A DNA stretch of 64,000 nucleotides from Rhynchopus sp. YZ270_cl-10 (lineage: Eukaryota; Euglenozoa; Diplonemea; Diplonemida; Diplonemidae), in NCBI GenBank assembly GCA_964035575.1, contig OZ037904.1, forward strand, positions 868,001 through 932,000. The letters run 5' to 3'. Positions 49,450-59,447 of the stretch are shown here, piece by piece. The position numbers and the translations under genes are program-made. The stretch's first letter is position 1. The number at the start of each line of letters is the position of its first letter. A model generated the notes under the pieces. It ran no database searches. It was given only the letters and a program-made list of their open reading frames with translations, and was not told the origin of the DNA.

Positions 49450-50349
49450 ATGGAAAGTGACATCGCATGCGCTGACCTTGAAGAAGCTTTGAAATCCATC
49501 ATCCAAATCGCTTCTCTCTACAGCACCGACTTTGTGGAAGGCACCTTCGCACGACATTGCAAAAAAATCCCTAAAACGGCCTCTCGGGTTGAACACATTG
49601 TTGCCTTATGTACTTACCTTGTTTCGCGACTTACCCGAATTCTTGTAAAAGATGAGTTAATAGATGACCTTTACCGCATTACACTGCCCTTAATGCCCAG
49701 AATGACGTCGATTCTTATCACAGAAATCTCAAGAGGCCTGCAATTCGGAGAAATTTCTGCAGAACAACACAAATCCCGATTGATTTCCCTTCGCAACCAT
49801 ATTCGTCTTGAAGATATTCACATTGATGGGATGGATCTCTCTGCTGGGTGGGGGTTGTTAAAATTGGCGACAACTTTGCATAAGTATGGTATCATGGATG
49901 AGAAGGTGGGGAAAGGGGCTGTGACGCAGTTTATCAATGCGAATGGAGTGCAGGGAGGGGAGAAGTGTATGTTGATAGATGTGTGTTGGCAGTACGATAT
50001 GACGGAAGAGGCAAAGGAGTTGGAGTTGCAGGTGAAGGCAACAGATCGGGCAGGTTCACAGATGTCTGTACCGCAAAGCATGACTGCAGGGAAAGCCGTC
50101 TCCTCAGAGCAGGTTCTCCGCAGTGGGCTCTACCATACCCGAGGCGACGCACTCCCGCGCCTCTTCCATCTGCACTGTGGTCCGCACCTCGCACACCCAG
50201 ACCACCGCATCTCCTCCTGCATAGAGGAACACCTTGCTGCATATGGTGCACAAAGTGTCCCCCCCTCTAAACTCCACACCATGCTCAAAGCTGCTGAACA
50301 ACACAATCTTCCGATTTTTCGGTTATTGAAACGGCTTGTTAAGCGGTGA
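49450..50349 (+). CDS. Hypothetical protein, 299 aa
   Basis: I do not recognise this protein. It is a single open frame from ACTATGGAAAG to TGA. The product is mostly alpha-helical by composition, with no signal peptide or membrane segment; notable segments are KSIIQIASLYSTDF, a central LEDIHIDGMDLSAGWGLLKL, and a basic C-terminal tail (FRLLKRLVKR). The region around 50100-50250 is rich in His and Pro. The coding frame is supported by clean length and by codon use typical of the other genes. A purine-rich (GGA)n stretch begins directly after the stop. Confidence 0.72.
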   Translation: MESDIACADLEEALKSIIQIASLYSTDFVEGTFARHCKKIPKTASRVEHIVALCTYLVSRLTRILVKDELIDDLYRITLPLMPRMTSILITEISRGLQFGEISAEQHKSRLISLRNHIRLEDIHIDGMDLSAGWGLLKLATTLHKYGIMDEKVGKGAVTQFINANGVQGGEKCMLIDVCWQYDMTEEAKELELQVKATDRAGSQMSVPQSMTAGKAVSSEQVLRSGLYHTRGDALPRLFHLHCGPHLAHPDHRISSCIEEHLAAYGAQSVPPSKLHTMLKAAEQHNLPIFRLLKRLVKR

Positions 50350-51570
50350 AATACTGAGGGGGGAGGAGGGAGGGAGGAGGAGGAGGAGGAGGAGGAGAAG
50401 GTACTGAGAGAGCAGAAACAAATTTGATGATTTAAAACGCTCGCCTCAAAATTGTGTGGAAACTATATAGGAGGGGAGTGGAAATGGAGTGCGATGACAA
50501 GCAGTTTTGTGGGGGGGGTAGTTTCTATGAGCTGGAACATTACCCAGTTGTGTTATGTGTTGCTGAAGGGTTTGTGAGGGGGGTGGAAGGTGGCTGGAGG
50601 GAGGGTATATCCGCTCTGCACTCAGTGGTCACCAAAGAACAGGGCTGATTGCCTTACGGCAGCACATCCAAAAAACCTTTTGAGGAAGGTAGCTACAAAC
50701 ACACGAGGCTTAGGTTCATCTGTAAGATGACTAACAACCAGAGGCTTCGCGGTGACAAAAAAATAAGACCTTTTCTCCCCTCTTTTCACCAATCTTCTCT
50801 TGAAGCCCCTCTAGGCACAGCAGGGCATCAACGTTGCTCTCGGGGTTGGGCGGGGCTTGCACTTCCTCCACTCCCATTTGGGATGGGGGCGCTCTTGAGG
50901 ATGAGGTACTGGGATCCGCGCAGCTGTGTTCGAGTTAGGTGGTGGGGGGTGCGTGGCGGCGTGAGAGAGAGTGGAAGGGGGAGTGAGTCGGGTCGCCAGA
51001 GGGGGGTGGTCTTCTTTGGTGCTCTAAGGGGGCTTGGGGTGATGGTATATAGCTGTATTGTTGTATTGTTGTCTGGCTGTTCACATCCGAGCAGCAAATG
51101 TGAGTAGTTCCTAGCGAGCGAAGCATCGCCCATAGTATGCATGTGTTGTACTGGGCCGCTGTTGGGGGGTGTGGGAGATGTAAGAGGAGGGTTGGGTGCG
51201 TCTGCTGGAATGCGGAGCTATCAGTGCTGTGGAGGGGGTGGAGGGGGGTGGGGTAAGGAGTGTTAGGTATGGTGTGGGGTGTGTGTGGCAGCGGTTGTTG
51301 TGCAGTGAGGAGGCAGTGAGTGGGGATGGGTGGGGTGCTGGTGGGGAGGCAGGTGTGTACGGGAGAGAGGTGAGTGTGGTGGTTGTTAGGCGGCCGCCCC
51401 CCTTTGCGTCGTGCGATGGGTGGTGCGTGGCTGGAAGTGCTGTGCATTGTGCTTCCATTTCTATGGTTCTATGTCTGCTCGTGGGTTTCCCATGTGTATT
51501 GCATAGCTGGGGTTTGTGTTGATTTGTTTCATCCATTCGGTGCGTGGGTAGAGTGGGTGGTGTTCATCTG

Positions 51571-51656
51571 GCTTGCAGACTTGCAGACTTGCAGACTTGC
51601 AGACTTGCAGACTTGCAGACTTGCAGACTTGCAGACTTGCAGACTTGCAGACTTGC
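51571..51656 (+). repeat. 8-bp tandem array (CTTGCAGA)n
   Basis: Between ten and eleven exact head-to-tail copies of CTTGCAGA with no spacers. It is a short minisatellite, not a CRISPR array. Confidence 0.95.
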
Positions 51657-53108
51657 GTCAGCCACAAGGTTGCACTGTTCACTCAGTCTGCAACCCTCTG
51701 GGCAGCAGGCAAGCAGCACCGTGCCACGGGGCAGAGCACATTGCCAATATGTGGCTGGGGGAGATGCGGATGCGACCTGAGCCGTGAATTGCGTGAGGTG
51801 AGTGCACAGAGGAGAGAGGAGAGTGAGAAGGCCGGGGCATTTCTATTTGTTCTAGAAGCCAATGGGGGCGGGGAGGGTGGCTTGCTCTGTTGATTCAAGC
51901 ATCTGCAGTGGGAAGTATCCGCGTACATACAGAACTTATGGTGGGGAGCATATTGCCTCAAGACAGACACAGCATCGCTCCACACCCACGGGTAGATGGA
52001 GCTGCACGATGGGGTGGGGGGAAAGGAATGGGGAACCAGAGAAAGGCACACCGGTGTTGCTTTACAGCGGACCCTACGTAGACATGGCACCTCCCCAGCT
52101 GCAGTGTAGGCAGTGATGTGTATTGTATCATGCTGACAATCATCACAGCACAGCCACCACTAGGGTGTAGGTAGGAGTAGGCGTGCTGCTGGGGGCGGGG
52201 GATATCTAGAAAGGGGGGGTCTCTGAATGGAGTTATGGGGGTGTCATGACACTGTCCTGAAAAAAGGAAAAGGTGGTCTGTTCATGGGTTTGCGGGTTTG
52301 AGGGGTTCTCTGTGCGCACCACTTTACCCTGTCTGAGTCTTGGCGTTGTGTTCATGATTGCAGACGGTAGGGGAGGTGCAGTGGGCAGTGGATGGCTGGC
52401 ATCGTACAATGGGTCCGTCGGAGGTGTGTGCCTGCATCAACAACTATTCTTTGTATGGGTGTTAGACTGGGCCTTTTTCATGGGACCCTTTGCTTTTCTG
52501 TCATCTGTGGAGAGGAAAGGGGAGGGGGGGATCTCAGCGCTAGATGGAGAGACAGTGGATCTGCAGGGGGCTCATTAACTCAGCTAGGGGAAAAGGTGCC
52601 TTACGGCGTCCAGTAGGATGACAAATGGTAACTCACATTTTGCTAATACCTGTTCGAAAAATACTCAGTGGATGATGCAGAGTGGATCTGCAGAGGGCTC
52701 CGTATAAAATTAAGCTACGATCCACGCGGGGGAGGAAAAAAGGTTGCTTTAACCCTCAATGCGGTTAGTAGTGGGGGGGAAATCAATAGTAGCCCTATTG
52801 CTACCGGGGGGTGGCTAGGGCTTAGGATTAGACCTTTTGGGGTAGGGGAGGTGTTGGAAGGTGGAAGGTGGCTACTACTGCGTTGCATATCGTGTGTTTT
52901 GTGTTGAAAATCAGGTTTTTTATGGGATAGTCCCTAAGAGCCGAGCAGAGGATAAGGTGGAGGGGGGAGACTCTCCTACTGTCCTGATAATCTATGAGGG
53001 TTTCGGAGGGTTTCAGAGGGGGGCCTGGTTTGTGAGTGGTTTGCAGCTCGGGCATGATGTGAAAGCGGGGGGGGGGAGATCTTAGAGATTACGACAAGAT
53101 TATCACAG

Positions 53109-53136
53109 CCTTTCTCTTTGTGAAACCTCTTTTCAG
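53109..53136 (+). promoter_or_regulatory. Candidate trans-splice acceptor of the RING-H2 gene
   Basis: CCTTTCTCTTTGTGAAACCT then CTTTTCAG, 25 bp upstream of the start codon, with an A-rich leader after it. No upstream exon fits, so leader addition by trans-splicing is inferred. Confidence 0.3.
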
Positions 53137-53160
53137 AAAAAAAAACATCACACAAGAAAC

Positions 53161-53811
53161 ATGGAGGTTTCTCGTCAGGCAGCGTCCCCTGCTCCTAAAC
53201 GGAACAAACCGAAGTCTGACTACATGGAAGCCTTCCGGGAGAAGGGGAGGAAGAAGAGAGAAGCCTCCGAAGGCGTGGCTGCGAAACGACGGGGGAGGCC
53301 CGAGGGTGAGGCGGCTGCGGCGGGGGAGGTGGCATCGACATCGACATCGACATCTACACAGGCACCTCCTACACGCCCCCCGCCGCCACCGCCAACTCAG
53401 CGTCGACAGAACACCAGCACATTGACGACGGAGGAAATCATGCTCCAGGCAGTGCTAGACCTAAGCATGGGTGTCATCCCAGTGGCCGAGAGAAGAGACA
53501 GAGCGCCCGAGGTAGTGTCCGGGGTAGAAATGACCTACGAAAGTCTGGTCGCGCTTGAGGATGTGCAGGTGCCGCTCGCGGAAGAGTTGCTCTACCTCGT
53601 CCCCACCGGGTCAGCCGACGCAGATGATGCCGTGTCCGTGTGTGCAGTGTGCACAGAGCAGTATGAGGTGGGGGAAGAGCTGCAGGTGCTCCCGTGTTCT
53701 CACAGTTTTCACAAAGACTGCATTTCCCCTTGGCTGGGGAGACATAGTAAGTACTGCCCGGTCTGTAAAGCGGAGGTGACGAGGGAGGCCCTCCTGGGAA
53801 GCATTTTGTGA
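53161..53811 (+). CDS. RING-H2 finger protein, 216 aa
   Basis: The start is ACATGGAGG. The N-terminal part is basic and contains AAKRRGRPEGE, which resembles an AT-hook or a nuclear localisation signal, followed by a Thr/Ser/Pro-rich linker. A C3H2C3 RING-H2 finger occupies about residues 161-201: CAVC, CSHSFHKDC and CPVC with the usual spacing. Such fingers bind E2 enzymes and make the protein a probable E3 ubiquitin ligase. It has no membrane segment, unlike many RING-H2 proteins. A consensus family B hairpin follows about 50 bp after the stop. The exact family beyond RING-H2 is not determined. Confidence 0.87.
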   Translation: MEVSRQAASPAPKRNKPKSDYMEAFREKGRKKREASEGVAAKRRGRPEGEAAAAGEVASTSTSTSTQAPPTRPPPPPPTQRRQNTSTLTTEEIMLQAVLDLSMGVIPVAERRDRAPEVVSGVEMTYESLVALEDVQVPLAEELLYLVPTGSADADDAVSVCAVCTEQYEVGEELQVLPCSHSFHKDCISPWLGRHSKYCPVCKAEVTREALLGSIL

Positions 53812-53863
53812 TGGTTTATGGAGAAGCGAGGGGGGAGGCGGGGTTGGGGGTGTGGCGATATTT

Positions 53864-53910
53864 TGAGACTAAGCACGAGAGGCTTAGGATCATCTTATAA
53901 ACTTTTTGTT
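53864..53910 (+). repeat. Family B hairpin repeat, consensus copy
   Basis: TTTTGAGACTAAGC, loop ACGAGAG, GCTTAGGATCATC, TTATAAAC and a T-rich tract leading to GGGCAG. The outer 5' arm is partly changed (GAGA for GTGA). Confidence 0.75.
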
Positions 53911-54248
53911 CTTTTTTTGGGCAGAGGTTTTCTTCTTCAGCCAGACAGTGGGAGCGCATTGTGAGTACTAAACCTATCAACACAGAATATAGTGCCCACT
54001 TTACGCAACAAAACAAAATCCACAGAGAGCAGGTCAATTTTCCCCACTACGGAGAGTGTACGTCTAGCCTGGGTTCTTGAGAGGAAATCTCCCATTTTTC
54101 TAAGCCCCTCCTAGATCTCTACTAGACGCCCGATGGGACAGTCCTATACGAATCATCTCGATTGTGAGTGCTATCAAAGATGATACACAAAAAAAAGAGA
54201 AAATATTGTATTCAAACAATTGTCTGCGACTGAGCATTATCATTTGTT

Positions 54249-54285
54249 CAACTAAGCACGAGAGGCTTTGGTTCATCTTAGAAGC
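54249..54285 (+). repeat. Family B hairpin repeat
   Basis: CAACTAAGC, loop ACGAGAG, GCTTTGGTTCATC. The outer helix is lost on the 5' side. Confidence 0.65.
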
Positions 54286-54423
54286 TATTCTGTTTTTCTT
54301 TCCTTTTTTTGCCCCCCCAGGTCGTTAATTCGACCTTTTTTAGGTGTGTGGGAGAGCAGGAGAGAAGGTTCGTTTGACACAAGAGGGTGCGAGAGTTACA
54401 TCCGTTTAACTTTCTTTTCCCGG

Positions 54424-54483
54424 CACAGCCGGTCAATGTACCAAGGTACACTGTCACGAGAAGGGCTTTGTATTTCGACTCTA
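54424..54483 (+). repeat. Family A repeat, 3' part
   Basis: AGCCGGTCAATGTACCAAGG, TACACTGTCACGAGAAGGGC, TTTGTATTTCGACTCTACC. Confidence 0.7.
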
Positions 54484-54920
54484 CCTTTCTTTTAAGTTTT
54501 AAGGGTGACTAAGTCTAGCCTGCACAGAGTAGCAACAACCGTCTTTGTGACGAAGAGACAGCCCCATCTTCAAACCCAGCATGTTCCACGCATGATAACC
54601 GATAGTGACAAAAGATGTATGTGCAATGAGAGAGAGGGGGCATATTCATGACAACATTCTCTCGCTGTGGTGCAATATGCTGTTGATGCGATGTGAACAC
54701 ATGCTGTACTACACTGCAAAGACTGGGTGCTTCCTGTTCACTGTATTTAAGAGGTAAGGAGTCTCGGGGGTGAGTGTCTTATTTTTTTTTACCAATGCCT
54801 GCGTCCGCTGATGAACGTGAGGCGTTTGCACTTTCCACTTCTCTTTTTTCAATAGGTGAGTAGTATCACAAGCTCGGTATCATCTTACAAAAATCCCCTT
54901 TTTTTCGTTTTTAATGTGAC

Positions 54921-55941
54921 CTCGTCCGGAAACCCCCCAGCCCAAAATCATCTATTTTGGGTTTTTTGGTGTTTTACCAGAAATTAGCGCCGATAGGTGC
55001 CCAGAACCACCCCAGAAACCATATTCTGGTGGGTTCTGGGGGCTTTTAGGCAAAAATACACTTTTTTTGACTCATTTTTGGGTATTTTTGGGTGGTTTTA
55101 GGCTATTTTTGGCCACAGTGGCTTGTATGGGGTAATTTTACTGTTTTGACCCCATTTTTGGAGGAACGTTCTACACACACCCGAACGATGTTCGGGGTCA
55201 CATCGACACATATGAACACGATATGGGCAAGGTTGAACCAAGGAGTCATGTGCAGAAGGGTGGGACGTGCTGGAGGGATGTGGAGCTTTTCATGCTAACC
55301 CCTGTTTTACTGGCCACCATTGTACCTAGTGTTTTGTGTGGTGATATGGCACTGTTCATGGGATAAACAGTAGACAGCCCTTACCTGTGTCTCAAAACCA
55401 CCCCAAACCACCCTACTACCCTCCAGTGAGGTTCCTGAGTGCAAATGTTGAGTCCTTACAGCTTTTCGGGATCCACGTGGAGCCCGAAACCTGAGGTCTG
55501 TCCTTAGATCCGTGTACCCTTGCTGTATTTGGTCACTGATATTGTCAAGTTGGGCTCCACCTGGATCCCGAATCCACGTGGGTCCCACCCTTCTGCACAT
55601 GACTCCTTGGTTCAACCTTGCCCATATCGTGTTCATATGTGTCGATGTGACCCCGAACATCGTTCGGGTGTGTGTAGAACGTTCCTCCAAAAATGGGGTC
55701 AAAACAGTAAAATTACCCCATACAAGCCACTGTGGCCAAAAATAGCCTAAAACCACCCAAAAATACCCAAAAATGAGTCAAAAAAAGTGAGTCAAAAAAA
55801 GTGTATTTTTGCCTAAAAGCCCCCAGAACCCACCAGAATATGGTTTCTGGGGTGGTTCTGGGCACCTATCGGCGCTAATTTCTGGTAAAACACCAAAAAA
55901 CCCAAAATAGATGATTTTGGGCTGGGGGGTTTCCGGACGAG
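54921..55941. mobile_element. 1.02-kb foldback element with ~350-bp arms
   Basis: The left arm (54921-55266) and right arm (55582-55941) are almost perfect inverted copies starting CTCGTCCGGAAACCCCCC. The right arm has an extra 14-bp direct duplication (AGTCAAAAAAAGTG). The 315-bp centre has a small inner inverted pair (GGGATCCACGTGGAGCCCG with its counterpart near 55552). No open frame has coding character. No clear target duplication. High arm identity implies a young element or gene conversion between the arms. Confidence 0.9.
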
Positions 55942-56218
55942 CCCATGTGCAAAAAGAAGAAAAATCCCGTTGCATTGTGTTTTCCTGAAATTTATCCTGC
56001 AGGACTCCTCAACTCCCCCTCAACCTAAACACACAGAGAGAGGACTCTGTGATGGAGTTGGAGAGGGGGGAGGGTTCAGGCGAACTTTTTTGCTGATTTA
56101 ACGAATTTCTGCGTTATTGTCCACCCACTACTCTCTCCCATTATTTTTTTTAGATTTTGTTTTGTTTTGCACAGATTTTTTTTTGGCTCGTTTTTATTAT
56201 TGCGCTGGGATTGTGAAA

Positions 56219-56250
56219 GATGTGTGTGCACGAGAGGCACATTCATATCA
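56219..56250 (+). repeat. Family D hairpin repeat
   Basis: GATGTGTGTGC, loop ACGAGAG, GCACATTCATATC: inner helix GTGTGC/GCACAT, two-base bulge, outer helix GATGT/ATATC. This repeats the helix-bulge-helix-loop plan of family B with unrelated stem sequences. Confidence 0.65.
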
Positions 56251-56418
56251 CAAATTGTCTTTTCTCTATTATTCTCTCTCTCTAAAGGATTCTGTGAAGA
56301 GAAAAAAAAATGTCGCTGCTATCTAGTGATAGTAGTCTGTAATCAAACACAATTTTCTGTTTTATTGTGCTGAGGCATTCTGTGTTTAGTGAGGTGCAAC
56401 TTACCCCCTTTTTTTTTT

Positions 56419-56519
56419 GACTGCGTGGTTGGGGGTGTCCACACCTCCCGGTACAGCCTGTCATTGTACCAAAGGTACACTGTTCACGAGAGGGCTTTTT
56501 TGTATTTCAAGTCAACTTT
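56419..56519 (+). repeat. Family A repeat
   Basis: GACTGCGTGGTTGGGGGTGT, CCCGGTACAGCCTGTCATTG, AAGGTACACTGTTCACGAGA, TTGTATTTCAAGTCAAC. Confidence 0.75.
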
Positions 56520-56750
56520 TTTTGGCCTTTTCCAATTCATACTCCCCCACCTAACCAGGGATTTTGATCAAGGCTTTCGAGCGGTCTGTTTTGAGGAAGA
56601 GAAAAAACATTAATTTGTGTTATTTGACATTGTCGTTGACCTTCAAGGTGTGTGAGAGACACATTCTCTCTTTTGTGTGCCTTCACACAAAAGAAATTCC
56701 AAAGTAAGAAACCAACCCGTGTGTGTCAACACTCAGGGAGTGGTGTTTAG

Positions 56751-56867
56751 TGGTGGCTGTATTGATGATAATTGCCCCATCATAATACATAATACATATC
56801 ACAATACAGCTGTATTGTGATGTGGATTGTGCATTAAGCTGGGGTGATTATCACACTACAGCCACCA
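56751..56867. mobile_element. 117-bp MITE-like inverted repeat
   Basis: GTGGTGGCTGTATTGATGAT on the left pairs imperfectly with the complement of the right end (GTGGTGGCTGTAGTGTGATA). A related half occurs at 39297-39365. The centre has the palindrome TCACAATACAGCTGTATTGT. Confidence 0.6.
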
Positions 56868-57111
56868 CGAATGGTGTTCGATATTCCCACGGAGCCTCAG
56901 CGCCCGCGTCCCAGAGACGTTTTTTTTTTTCTTTCTTTTGCACTATCACCAGGGTTTCCGCGTTCTTCCGGTGTTTTCGAAGGGGGCGGACGAGTTTTTT
57001 TTCCCCCCCAAAAAAATTTTTTTTACTAGTGCTTAACACAATACAGGTCGGGGGCCTCCGGCGGAGTTGTCTCGCCTCACGGTCTTTCGTGAGACACAAC
57101 AGGTGAGAAAC

Positions 57112-57540
57112 TCACGTTACGAGATACTCGAAAACAAAGCGTGGCGGGTGGTGGAATAAGCGCTCAGCTGTGCTTGTACCCACAGGAAGAGTGAACAAGA
57201 GACGGAGTAACGTCCTCATCTGAGGGTACTCGGTGTCACCTTCCTCATTGAGCTCAACATACATCAGAACGTCATGAAGAGTTGTCATTGAGGTGCACAC
57301 CCTCAACACCGACTTGAGCTCTTGCCACTCTGCCAACAGGTCACTGAATCCAACCCCCTGCACAATACTGGTTGTCTGGAACTGCTTCCCTTCAGCGGTG
57401 TCGCTGTACACCGGCTTCAGCGCATCCCCATGTAGGACAGTTTGTGGGGGGTGAAGAACTGGTCGTACAATCTGCCTAGCTGTTCAATGCTGTACTCCGT
57501 GCGCAAACCCGCAAAGGGTTTGAGGGGAATGATAGAGGGG
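57112..57540 (-). pseudogene. hAT transposase C-terminal relic
   Basis: On the minus strand a frame from about 57411 to 57112 reads ...ELNEEGDTEYPQMRTLLRLL then FTLPVGTSTAERLFHH, the hallmark of the hAT dimerisation domain (YP.L..LAR..L..P.ST..AER.F). Upstream, another frame (about 57540-57425) reads EYSIEQLGRLYDQFFTP, so at least one frameshift separates the pieces. The N-terminal zinc finger and catalytic core are missing. A copy of this family may have supplied transposase for the hAT-type elements at 8947 and 36666. Confidence 0.7.
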
Positions 57541-57711
57541 GATACCATAAGTGCGGCCGCAGATCTGCGCGACGCCAAAGAGGGGAGGCCTTTATTTTTC
57601 TATACGGGGTGGGGTGCGTCCCCTGCGGGGCCGCACCCCACTCGTCCACTTTACAATGTACCCCGGGCCCTCTCCCCACCCATTTTTCCCACTCCCCGGA
57701 TGAACTTCGTC

Positions 57712-57775
57712 CGGACGAACTTCGTCCGGCAGTTTTTTTTTTTTTTTCCCCTACCGGACGAACTTCGTCCGATTT
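57712..57775. repeat. Repeated GGACGAACTTCGTCC palindromes
   Basis: Three copies of CGGACGAACTTCGTCCG or near variants, two adjacent and one after a run of T. Each is a 17-base palindrome around one central base. Confidence 0.75.
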
Positions 57776-57891
57776 TTGGGTCGCGGAAACACTGGACTAT
57801 CACCACCTGATTTTCAATAAATAGCAGCCCCTCCCAACGCCTCCCAACACCCTGCTATTTTAGGTTGGTATCAGTTTTACTTTTTTTCTCA

Positions 57892-57995
57892 CCTTCTGTT
57901 GCCCACAGGGTATTCTTTTGTGTGTGTGTGTTTTTCGGTGCGGATAGCTGGGTATTCATACTGGTGGGTCAGCCAGAGGTGTTTGCATCAACTGC
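57892..57995 (+). repeat. Family C repeat, diverged
   Basis: CCTTCTGTTGCCCACAGGGT, GGATAGCTGGGTATTCATAC, GTGGGTCAGCCAGAGGTG and TTGCATCAACTGC. Confidence 0.6.
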
Positions 57996-58374
57996 TGCCA
58001 GCTTTCTTTTATTCGAAAACGTTAGTTGTATTCCTGTAGACACCCGAGGATGGATACCACGTTTCCTCTTTCCCCCAATTTCTCCAAAACATTATCCCCC
58101 CTTTCCCCTAAAAAATAAAGGTCATAGTACTCAGAGAAAGGCTTCACCTAACCAACTACCGCATGACAGATGAAGATGAAGGTAAATGCCCATCTGATTT
58201 GTGGTTTTACTGTGTGGTTTCACCGTTGCCTTTTTGGTGCAATCAACAAAGTAAAACCACATCAATTCCTTTACTTCAGCGCCGTGCATTTACTGCATCA
58301 ACACACAAACCACATACAGGGTGGCATAGGGTAAACAAGGGGAGGGAGGGAAGGGGAGAGAGAGAGAGAAGACC

Positions 58375-59447
58375 ATGTCCGATACACCCCTCTCCGGTGC
58401 GAAGGTGACATTCAAAATCATTCTTACGTCTGACAAGAAACAGCCATACCGGGTATGGTCTTTTCCGATACACCCCTCTCTCCCTATTCCCCCCCCTTCT
58501 TTTTTTCCAGCGTTTTTTTGGTGCCTGATTGATAACAGATGAAAAAATTCTACTTTTTTTCCAAATAAAATCCTTTTACTTTTACATAGAAGCTACCCTA
58601 TTTAGCATAGCTTTGCGGGGGACAGAAACTCCATACCCATTTTTTTTTTTTTCTAAGATGAGTGGAAGTGGGATGCAAACCACAAGTACAATTTCACTTA
58701 ATGCCAACCAGGAACTGCTATTGAGGGGGGTTTTGTTAGGGATGGGGGAATTATTTATTTGGCTATTTTTTTAGGTAAACAGAACAAAGCCTTGTATGTC
58801 AAGGCTATACGGCCCTTCTGGAAGTACCACAGTGCGGCGGTACAAACCAGAGGGTGGAGCGTTGGTTGTTGGTTTCAGTGGTTGCTGCCTTCGAGGTTGG
58901 ATGCCTTCCTTTAAGTGTATTTGAGCAAGCATACTGCCTTTCAGCCTGGTCGAGTAGAAACGCCTCAAGCTTCTCGTAGAACTCGATATTCATTTTACCT
59001 TCGGTGAACGTCGGTGTGGCAGAAAATACGGTCCGCGAAGGGCACCACGTTGTGCAGCACGATGTTCTCTGGCATTGTGACTGCGCAAACCCACGCACCT
59101 CGCACACCGCATCCCGCTTCGGGGCGAGTAGGAGGCATCTGGGTTGGGCCCTCACCGCGATACATTTAATAGAGTGTTTTAATCGTTTCAAAGAGATAAC
59201 CAACCATTTTTATTAAACTTTGTACCACCCCACGCAGATTGTTTCTGTGCCTGAAGAAGCGCCGTTCACGGCGGTGCTGCGGTACGCAGCGAAGCAGTTC
59301 AACATCGACACTGTCGACAGCATGGCTGCAACCACAAGCGATGGTACCGGTATCAACCCCGTGCAGAAGAGCGCCTCGGTCTTTCTGAAGTACGGCCAGG
59401 AAATCCGTTTAATTCCTAGAGACAAGGTTGGGCATGCCCTGATCTAG
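58375..59447 (+). CDS. UFM1: Ubiquitin-fold modifier 1, two exons, 95 aa
   Basis: Exon 1 (58375-58452) encodes MSDTPLSGAKVTFKIILTSD and KKQPYR; exon 2 (59238-59447) continues IVSVPEEAPFTAVLRYAAKQ to RLIPRDKVGHALI. Both junctions are phase 0, with donor GTATGG and acceptor CCACGCAG. The joined sequence matches UFM1 throughout (K.TF.I.LTSD...PY, VSVPE..PFTAVL..AA, GIN.., IPRD.VG). UFM1 is matured by cleavage after the conserved C-terminal Gly (here Val-Gly followed by HALI) and then attached to target proteins by UBA5-UFC1-UFL1, with roles at ER-bound ribosomes. The 785-bp intron is long for this window and contains minus-strand sequence with protein-like frames. The length suits the family (85 residues in human). 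Confidence 0.9.

Larger units (their letters stand above)
50350..53160. other. G-rich intergenic region, 2.8 kb
   Basis: No gene is recognised. Unlike the other intergenic DNA, the + strand here is G-rich and purine-rich (GGAGGA runs at 50357-50400, many GTGGGG blocks). It holds partial family B sequences (about 50695-50755), an 8-bp tandem array (51571-51656) and a family C repeat (52391-52446). Open frames on both strands are low-complexity and lack protein character. Confidence 0.55.
53812..58374. other. Intergenic region, 4.6 kb, repeat-rich
   Basis: No intact host gene. It contains two family B hairpins, two family A repeats, a family E copy (54795-54855), a large foldback (54921-55941), a family D hairpin (56219-56250), a MITE (56751-56867), a hAT transposase relic (57112-57540), GGACGAACTTCGTCC palindromes (57712-57775) and a family C repeat (57892-57995). 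Confidence 0.6.

Noticed and set aside
51571-51656. Possible CRISPR-like array
   Set aside because: The 8-bp units have no spacers and the DNA is eukaryotic; it is a minisatellite.
58163-58190. MTDEDEG followed by GTAAAT as a further upstream UFM1 exon
   Set aside because: The 58375 start has good context and gives a normal UFM1 length; no homology supports extra residues.
58658-58774. ATGAGTGGAAGTGGG frame considered as UFM1 exon 1
   Set aside because: The exon at 58375-58452 matches UFM1 (VTFKIILTSDKKQPYR) with a perfect phase 0 junction, so this frame lies inside the intron.
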